Below are positions 56,520 through 64,000 of a DNA stretch of 64,000 nucleotides, piece by piece. Source of the DNA: Setophaga petechia (lineage: Eukaryota; Chordata; Aves; Passeriformes; Parulidae). The position numbers and the translations under genes are program-made. Positions within the stretch are counted from its first letter, which is position 1; the number at the start of each line of letters is the position of its first letter. A model generated the notes under the pieces. The model worked only from the letters and a program-made list of their open reading frames with translations. It was not told the origin of the DNA and ran no database searches. Location of the stretch: assembly GCA_024362935.1 (NCBI GenBank), contig JANCRA010000065.1, forward strand, positions 1,922,001 to 1,986,000, given 5' to 3'.

Positions 56520-56901
56520 TGTGACAGTGGTCACAGGGGTTTTCAGGATGAAGGAAGAGACGAGGATGTTGACTCCATGATCAGAAGGCTTGATTTATTA
56601 TTTTATGATATATATACAACATTATAACTATACTCAAAAGAAATAGGAAAGAGAAGGCTTCTTTAGAAGCTGGCCATGCTAAGAATAGAATAGAAAGAAT
56701 GAATAACAATGGAGCTGGCTCCGACAGAGAGCGAGAGTCAGCTCTGCAGTGACTGGTCAGTAACTCCAAACATCTACAGAAAACCAATCACAGGTGGACC
56801 TGTTGCATTCCACACCAGCAGATAATATTTGTTGCTGAAACTTCTTAGCTCCAGCAGGAAAAATCCTTAGAAAGGATTTTTCACAAAAGGTGTCTGCGAC
56901 A
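56520..56901 (-). repeat. LTR, first of an inverted pair
   Basis: On the - strand it begins TGTCGCAGACACCTTTTGTG and ends ACCACTGTCACA, 382 bp. AATAAA lies near 56593-56598 (+ strand TTTATT). Past its 3' end the - strand reads TGGGTCTCCTCCCGAACC, resembling the start of an internal region or primer binding site. Confidence 0.7.
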
Positions 56902-57260
56902 AACCGAGGACAAAACTGGGCTTGCAAAGCAAATTCATTCTATTTATTGCAGTAGCATAACTGCAATAAATAATTCATTCTATTTATTGCAATACATACC
57001 AACCCCTGGATTCCCAAAAATTTGCTGAGCAGGAGAAGGAGATGGAGCATGGTGCTCAGCAGCAGGGGCAGGTAGGCTGTGCACTTTCACAACATCCCCT
57101 GGATCAAAACGCTCTGCAACTGATCCTTCTAACCCTTCCAGCTCAGATCCAGGCCTTGTATCTCCTGCTCAGGAGTGGAATTTCCCAGTTACAGCATCAG
57201 CTCACACATGGCTGGCATGTGAGATGAGGCCAATGAATCAAGGATTTAAAAGGAATGAAA
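56902..57260. other. Sequence between the inverted LTRs
   Basis: About 360 bases. Near the left end a TTCATTCTATTTATTGCA phrase occurs twice (56935-56955 and 56973-56990). No retroviral coding sequence is recognised. Confidence 0.5.
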
Positions 57261-57656
57261 TGTCGCAGACATCTTTTGTGAAAAATCCTTTCTTAGGATT
57301 TTTCCTGCTGGAGCTGAGAAGAAGCTCCGTAACAAATGTAAACAATTATTATCTGCTGTTGTGGAATGCAACAGGTCCACCTGTGATTGGTCTTCTGTAG
57401 ATGTTTGGATTTACTAACCACTCACGGTGAAGCTGCTATCGCTCTCTGCCGAGACAGACAGACCTTTGTTATTCATTCTTGCTATCCTATTCTTAGCTTC
57501 GCCAGCTCCCGAGGAAGCTCCTTTCCTTTCTATTCCTATGTAGTATAGTTATAATGTTATATATATCTCATAAGATAATAAATCAAGCCTTCTGATCATG
57601 GAATCAAGATTCCTCATCTCTTCCATCCTCTAAAAACCCCTGTGACCACCGTCACA
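57261..57656 (+). repeat. LTR, second of an inverted pair
   Basis: 396 bp, TGTCGCAGACATCTTTTGTG to ACCACCGTCACA, with AATAAA near 57579. It is the same family as 56520-56901 but in opposite orientation. Clear target-site duplications were not found around either. Confidence 0.7.
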
Positions 57657-58215
57657 GGGGGATGCCGACAGCCTGCAGGGACAGAGGTGCAGGGCAGGGA
57701 CACCGTGGGACAGCCTGGGCTGCACAGGGCACAGGGATGGGCAGCAGCTGCAAGACAGCCCTGCCAGAGCCAACTTGGGCAGCACTTTGGCCATGGCTGC
57801 TGGGCCTGGGCCTGAGGCCACGAGGGGACAAGTGACCCTTGCAGGCCTGGGGCCTGATTGCCTCCTTGTCCCTGCTCAGCAGCCTGGCAGGGGCCGCCCC
57901 ATGCTCCTGCCCTTGGCATTGCCCATCCCCACATGCCAGTGCCCATCCCGGGAAGAGCCCTGAGCAAGGAGGGAGACACAGGATCTACCTGGCCAGGGGC
58001 TGGGGCTCAGGCCCTGGCCCTTTGCATTCCTGACACACATCCAGGTTTGCTCAGCACCAGAGACACCTTTGCCTTGTTTGTCCCCAGCTGACATCACTGC
58101 CTCCAGTGTTCTGCTCTACCTGGAACCTGGGGACACTTTCTGAGTTGTGTCCCTGACAGGGATCTCTTCAAAGTCTAAGAAACTTCAGTGTTCTAATGTA
58201 ACTGAGTTCTTGAGG
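57657..58215 (+). repeat. Block related to the region upstream of the left olfactory receptor
   Basis: About 58060-58215 (CTGACATCACTGCCTCCAGT, GGGGACACTTTCTGAG, AAGTCTAAGAAACTT) is homologous to about 3940-4070. The preceding GC-rich part is similar in composition. No receptor follows here, so this may be a dispersed repeat or the relic of a receptor 5' region. Confidence 0.55.
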
Positions 58216-58660
58216 GTTCTGTGACATCACTGATGGGCTTGTGACATCACAGAGTTGGCTGTGTTGTCACAGAGTAGGCTGTGAGGCCACAGAGCAGACT
58301 CTGTCATCATAGGGGGCAGCTCTGTGGCATCAGAGAATGGGTTGTGTCATCACTGGGTGGCTGTGTAACATCATAGAGCAGGCTGTGACATCACAGAACA
58401 GACAGTGACATAACATGGTGACTTTGTGGTATCACAGCGTCTTCTGTGACATCACAGAGCAGCTGTAGTGCATCACATTGTGACATCTCAGGAGGCTGTT
58501 TGACATCATAGGAAGGCTTTGTAACATCATGGGGGGTGTGTGAAATCATATGGGGGGTGTATGACAACACAAGGGGCTGTGTGACATCACAGGGACTGAT
58601 GACATCACAGGAGTCTGTGTGACATCACAGAGGCTGTGTGAGGTCACTGGGGAGGTCACT
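58216..58660 (+). repeat. Minisatellite rich in TGACATCAC motifs
   Basis: More than a dozen variants of GTGACATCACAG(A/G) occur at spacings of about 20-40 bases. Each contains TGACATCA, one base from a cAMP-response element. Confidence 0.85.
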
Positions 58661-60116
58661 CTGCCACGGCCCCCCTCACAGCTCCCCCCAGAGCAGTCCA
58701 ACCCTTCTCGTGCACAGCGGGGTCCCCTGTCCCCCCGGGTCCCCCCGCTCCCGGCCCCGCAGCCTCCCCCAGAGGATGTTCCACGAGATCGACCCCAGAG
58801 CCTGACACGGGGACGGGGGGCCGGGGCCCTGGGGGTGGCACAGGGGGACAGGGACCCCCCGGCAGCGTCCCCGTGTCCCCCAGGGCCAGAGCCTGGGCCA
58901 GGGCTCCTTCACCCTGTTACCAACGAGGCCTTGAGAGCGCTGAAAAAATCCCCAGCAAGGGATCAGCAAAAACCAGATTGAATATTAAGGGACAGCAGCA
59001 CAAAGTTCCTTGGCAAGAATCACTCTGCTCCTGAGTGGACACTTCAGGCACAGCAAGGAAACAAAGCAACAACAAAACCAAACAAAATCCAGGCAATCAG
59101 GCTACAAATTATTTGAGAACTGTCAGTGTGTATGTGACAAGAAGACAGTGAAGGCAAGGATAAAAGGAATATGGCCTAAAAGCTTAACAGACCTCACACT
59201 TAACAGGACTTAACTTATACCTTGACCTTTACTGATACCTTAAATTTCACAATTTAGCAAAAGAAGAGCACTTAACCGTACTTACCCTAACCTATAATCT
59301 TTGACTTCGCAGTTTAACAAAGGAAAACATTTAGGAATTTTTAACTTAACTAATAAATTAAATTAAACGTAACAACTTAGCAAAAGAACAACTCTTAGCA
59401 GCATTTAACTTAGCTCAGACCTCATGACTTAACCTCACTTACAGGCCTGACTGACTCAGCTATCCAAGGCACTCCAACCCCTCAGAGAGCAGCATTTCTG
59501 CCACATTTCCCCAGCACAGGCACTCCTGTGTGCACACAGACACAAAGAGTCAGTGCAAGGCACCTGTGAGAAATTCCCCTGAGAGCAGGAAATGCTCCCT
59601 GTGGATTCTTTGGCATCTCCCCAGCGGGTGAAGGGCTGAGGCTGGAGGAGTGGGGGGATCGGCCCAGGCTCCATCGTTGTTGGGGATCCCCGAGTGCAGC
59701 AAACAGGAGAGTTCCCGGCTGGGAGAGGCCCCACTCAGAGGGAGTGGCTGGCCCAGGAGAGCTCCAAGGGCTCCTTTTGGAGCGCTGTGTGCAGGGCCCC
59801 AAGAGAGGGGCTGCAGTCCCAGCAATGGTTCATCCTGGCCGCACTTGGCACCAACAGCTTTCTTTGGCAGTGTGAGAACAGGGATGTTGTGCCACTGAGG
59901 GAACAAAACCAGTTCCCAGGGCTGCTCCTCCAGAAAGCAGGAGCTGGTTGGGCAGCAGCAGTGGCTGGAGCAGACAGTGTTTGTGATGAGCTGCAGAGGA
60001 GCTGAGCCCAGGGGCTGCTGGCCAAGGCCGAGCCCCAAGGAGCATTTCTCAGCTGGCAGGTTGGCCTGAGAAGGGGAGGGGGGAATGCAGCAGCACAGGG
60101 CCCATGGAACCAAGGG
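58661..60116. other. Unannotated sequence
   Basis: A GC-rich Pro-coding stretch (58660-58960) is followed by AT-rich sequence with repeated AACTTA/TTAACTTA phrases (59160-59450) and GC-richer sequence (59450-60110). No gene is supported. Confidence 0.5.
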
Positions 60117-61010
60117 AGCATTGTGACACTGTGGGGCCCTGTGAGACTAAGGGACCATTGTGACACTGCGGGGCCTCATGGAATCATGGAGAGCACTGTG
60201 ACATTGCTGGGCCTCACGGAACCCAAGGGGGCCATACTGATGCTGTTGGCTCCACGGAGTGTTGGGATCATTGTGACACTGAGAGGCCCCATCAAACCGA
60301 GGGTCCACTGTGACACCGTGAGGCCTCATGGAACTGTGGAGACCATTGTGACACTTTGGGGTGTCATGAGACCAAGGGGCCATTGTGACACTTCAAGACC
60401 CCATGGAGCCAAAGGTCCATTTATGCTGTGCTATTGCAGGGCCTCATGGAACCATGGAGACACCATTAGGACACTTCACAGCCTCATGGAACCAAGGAGA
60501 CCACTATGACACTGAGGGGACTCATGGAATCATGGAGACCATTTTGACACTATGAGGCCCTATGGAATAAGTAAAGCATTATGACACTATGTGGCCTCAT
60601 GGAACCAGTGAGACCATTGTGACCTTGGGGGTCCCCACAGAATCAAGAGCATTGAGATACTCTGGGGCCTTGTGAAACCAAGAGGCCTTTGTGACACTGC
60701 AGGGTTTCATGGAACCAAAGCTCCAGGGTGACACAGAGGGGCCTCCTGTTGTCAATGGTCCATTGTGACACTGTGGAGCCAAAGGAGACCATTGAGACAC
60801 TGCAAACCCCCAGGGTCCAAAATTCCATTGTGACATTGCGGACCTCATGGAACAGAGGAGTCCCATGACATTGTGGGGCCTGGGGAACTATGGAGACCAT
60901 TGTGACACTGCAGGGGCTCATGGAAATATTGAGACCATTGTGAAACTATCAGGCCATATGGAACCTAGGGGCCATTGTGACACTTCAGAGGCCCATAAAA
61001 GCAATGGAGC
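60117..61010 (+). repeat. Minisatellite, about 40-bp unit
   Basis: About 20 diverged units of the form CATTGTGACACTGxGGGGCC followed by TCATGGAACCAxGGAGAC. Long frames here are by-products. Confidence 0.9.
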
Positions 61011-61935
61011 ACAAAACAGATCTGGCTGGTTTGGCCTCCCAGTAGCCACCTGACTGGTCAGGCTGACTTTGGAATGTTGAGGATCACTTCTCATCTGCTA
61101 CTGAAACAATGGAGCTCCATGCTTTCCTTCCTATGGAAAAGAACTGCCTTTCTCAGCCAGGGGCTCATAACCAGAATTTGGATTTCACCTCCAAAATTCC
61201 CTATTGTGACAGACTGGAGGAGATTCTTGGCTGGAAACGTTTTGTGTGTGAGGGAGGAAGGGGCAGGTCCAGCCCTGCCCTGCCCTGGAACCCAGCACTG
61301 CCCTGCCCTGGAACCCCAATCCCCCCAGAGCCTCTATCCCAGCCCAGCAGTGGCTGCCAGTCCCTGGCACAGCACAGGCAATGCTCCACAGCCACCTCTG
61401 CAGGCCCAGCCCAGCTCCTGAGGGACCAAATGAGCCCAAGCCCCACCTGGGGGAAGGGCCCAGGAAGACCAAGGGGTATTTAAGGGTCACCACAAGGCAA
61501 GCACACATCTTGACCCTACCTCCTCTTGGAATTTCCATCTAAACACCACTGGAATCCAGGAGTTGGCAGCTGTGTGTGTGCTTCTCTGTGTCTTTTCTGT
61601 CTTTGTCTCTTTCTGTGTCTTCTGTTTCTGTGCTCCTATAAATTTCAATTAACATGAAATTGAACAGGCTTAGAGTTTGTGAAGTTGAATGGGCCAAGTC
61701 AACGCTTTGAGAAGTGTTTATTATTGATTGACTGTCTGTAGTAGTTTGACATGAGAAGAATTTTAAAAAGTAATACAAAACGTTTTGTGTAACTGACAAT
61801 CTGTTAAACCACTAAGATACTGAACATGTCTCTGTGAAAGACATATGTTAAAGATTAAAAATCCCAGGAACCTCCTCTTTCTTTTCCAGTCACTCTGCCC
61901 CAGCCCCCCAAAACAAAGAAGTAGCAAGCCCCAGC
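61011..61935. other. Unannotated sequence with possible LTR fragment
   Basis: About 61440-61640 carries GTATTTAAGGGTCACC and a TCTGTCTTTGTCTCTTTCTG run, which is reminiscent of an LTR promoter and R region. Boundaries are not visible. No gene. Confidence 0.35.
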
Positions 61936-61939
61936 TCCC

Positions 61940-62025
61940 AAACAAACCAAACCAAACCCAACCAAACCAAACCAAACCAAACCAAACCAAACCAAACCAA
62001 ACCAAACCAAACCAAACCAAACCAA
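61940..62025 (+). repeat. (CCAAA)n microsatellite
   Basis: About 16 units of a CCAAA/AACCA pentanucleotide, with one CCCAA variant near the start. Confidence 0.97.
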
Positions 62026-62159
62026 GCAACCCTGCTGTGGGCTGAGCCCCTTCCCCCCTCCCCAGGCTGCCCCCTCCCCATTGGCCCCATTCTGACCAAA
62101 CCAAACCCCCACAACTCCCAAACGGGAAAACAAAAGAGGCTACAAAACCCCAGCCAGAA

Positions 62160-63360
62160 CAAAGCCAGCCACAGCTGTTAAAATCTTACCATCAAGTTCC
62201 CTACCTTCAAAACAATTAATACCAAAAACCCTTACAACCTACGACCCATACAAAACAACCCTACAACTAAAATTAAACACAACCCCCCGCCCCAAAAGGA
62301 ACCATAAAACCAATCCTAATACAATCCAACCACAACTTCCACCACAAGTTACTGGCAGGTCAGGTGTTAATCCTTTCAATACTTCAATCCTCCATTGAGA
62401 AAAGGAAAAAAAAATCCAGCATATAAAAATATATATAAAAACATCAAAGTCAGTAAAGGAGAAATTAAATCCCAAATAAAAAAGAAGAAAAAATAATCCT
62501 AAGAATAAAATCCTCTTGTAAACAATAATGAAAAAACTGTTTTTCGTTATAACACAAAAATCTTTTTTAAAAAATTACAATTAATAACCTGCATTCTAAA
62601 ATAAGCAAATGTTAAAATAACTGTAATTTCATCAAAAGTTTAAACAGGAGGGGAAAAAACCCAAGTGATGCAGTATCCTCAGGAGAAGACCTCTATTCCT
62701 AAAGATAAAAATTATTTTAAAAGTAAATAATAAAAACTATTACCTTTAAATAACTCATCTTTAAAACAATATCCCATAAGTTGACATGGCCCCTCAACAA
62801 GCTGTAAAAAAGCTCACAGGAGTAAAAACAACTTCACAATAACAAAGTTCCCCAGACAATTTATATCCATGATAAAATTAAGAACCACAAAAACCCCCTG
62901 TATTTTCCTCTTGTAAAAAAATCTCCACAACCTTAACAAGAAAAACTTCTCTCCCAAAGTAAATGAAATAAAGTCTATTCTAGAAATAGTAAACTAACTA
63001 GAAATTTTAAGTTAACTTTCTTTACATTGTCAGTAAAAAGAAAAGTTGTAAAGACAAAAGAAGTGTTCTAAAGAGTTTATTTAATATCTTACTACTTTTT
63101 TCTTTTTAAATTTACTTTTAATAAAATTTTCTTAATACCCTTTTAAAATTTTAGGCTTACTTTACATTTCTTGTAATCCTATCCCACAAAAAAATAAATA
63201 TCTAAATAATTAACCACCACTAAAACCCATAACACTCATGAATCCATTAATTAAGAAACCTTAATTTTAGAAAAATCTTAAATTAACAAACCAAAACCAC
63301 TACAATGTCATAAAAAAACTTTTGCCAAAGTTTCTCTTATTTTCTAAAAGTTGCCAGTTA
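62160..63360. other. G-poor, AT-rich tract without gene
   Basis: The + strand is strikingly depleted in G, especially 62180-62340 and 62480-63350. It has short A and T runs and no frame of note. The origin is not recognised; old repeat sequence is possible. Confidence 0.5.
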
Positions 63361-64000
63361 GGCTGTTTTGTTCTTTTGAGTTCCTGAGAATATCTTGTTG
63401 GTATTTCTCCAGGGAGTCCAACTCAGAGTACACAAACAATTGTAATTCCTTTTAAATGCCTCCTTGAGAGAGTTGTTTGGGGGATGGGAGTCAGGGCTTG
63501 TGTGTCCTGCTTGGCCCAGCCCAGGCAGGGCTTTCCCAGCCACATCCCACACTCCATTGCCCAGCTGGAGACGCTGGTGCCTCTGAGTTGTGCTGCCCCA
63601 GCCCCAGGGACGCTCTCCTTGTCTGCCCATTCCCCCACGCTCTCTGGGCAGGGATGGCCTCAGTGGGGGCTGCTGACATCCTCAGCACCTTGGAGGCTGC
63701 TGCTGAATTTTCCTGCTGCAGAGGCTTGTTCAGCCTTCAGCTCTTGAGTGCAGGAATTCAGTGTCCCAGGGCTCATTAACATTCAGAACACCTTAACAAG
63801 CCAAGCCTCAGGGAATAATTTGATTTAATTTTCCAAATCACTTTTTCAGCCTTCAGCTCCTCAGTTCAGGAATTCAGTGTCCCAGGGCTCATTAACATTC
63901 AGAACACGTGAACAAGCAAGCCTTGGGGAAAATTCGATTTAAGTGTTGAAATATTTTGTGGTTAATTTGACACATTTCAGTAGTGGGTTAAAGTGATTGC
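63361..64000 (+). repeat. End region with a roughly 118-bp tandem duplication
   Basis: A unit TTCAGCCTTCAGCTC, followed by AGGAATTCAGTGTCCCAGGG and CTCATTAACATTCAGAACAC, occurs at about 63728-63845 and again at 63846-63955, with some divergence. 63470-63720 is GC-rich without a supported gene. Confidence 0.8.

Noticed and set aside
61890..62162. Leu/Val/Trp/Phe-Gly repetitive frames on the - strand
   Set aside because: Translation of the (CCAAA)n microsatellite.
1..64000. Bacterial-type features (operons, CRISPR, integrons, phage)
   Set aside because: Regularly spaced repeats here are vertebrate minisatellites, and all supported genes are eukaryotic or retroviral.

Overview
This is vertebrate, almost certainly songbird (passerine), nuclear DNA. 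The support is: intron-containing genes with GT/AG junctions, two intact olfactory receptors of the bird-expanded OR14-like type, CR1 LINE tails, class I and class II endogenous retroviruses (ERVs), and many minisatellites. There are no operons, bacterial ribosome binding sites or CRISPR arrays. I saw no tRNA or rRNA gene.

Layout. 1-2696 is the 3' part of a decayed class I ERV with its LTR. About 5.15-17.2 kb and 20.44-31.29 kb are the arms of a large inverted repeat around a spacer of about 3.2 kb. Reading from the outside in, each arm carries an olfactory receptor (5304-6236 + and 30201-31133 -), a CR1 tail, a satellite of about 130 bp period, an LTR remnant, a GC-rich promoter region, and a multi-exon gene for a HEAT-repeat protein resembling the Maestro (MROH) family (10978-16599 + and 25764-21054 -). 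I traced both MROH-like genes exon by exon. Both stay open, encoding about 839 and 597 aa. The right copy lacks five internal exons through a frame-preserving deletion.

Outside the right arm lies a 21-bp minisatellite and a roughly 0.8-kb segment. Both recur as a direct duplication at 37.57-38.81 kb. Next to the first duplicate is a TATA-driven two-exon gene for an unrecognised 511-aa protein built of internal repeats (32697-34367), with a degenerate telomere-like tract in its 3' region.

The second duplicate is cut at 38806 by a class I ERV on the - strand (38807-46149). Its pol and env carry TGG-to-TAG and Gly-to-Arg changes typical of cytidine-deaminase (APOBEC-like) editing, while gag is spared. 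It abuts directly a betaretrovirus-like class II ERV on the + strand (46150-51470) with gag, dUTPase, protease, RT, RNase H and integrase, but no env and no 5' LTR. From 51.5 kb on I find no convincing gene. That part holds an inverted pair of LTRs, a block related to the one upstream of the first olfactory receptor, several minisatellites, and a G-poor AT-rich tract.

The host genes likely to be functional are the two olfactory receptors, the two MROH-like genes and possibly the novel repeat protein. They look like members of expanding lineage-specific families in a duplication-prone, perhaps subtelomeric, region. Family assignments rest on motifs read by eye; no searches were run.
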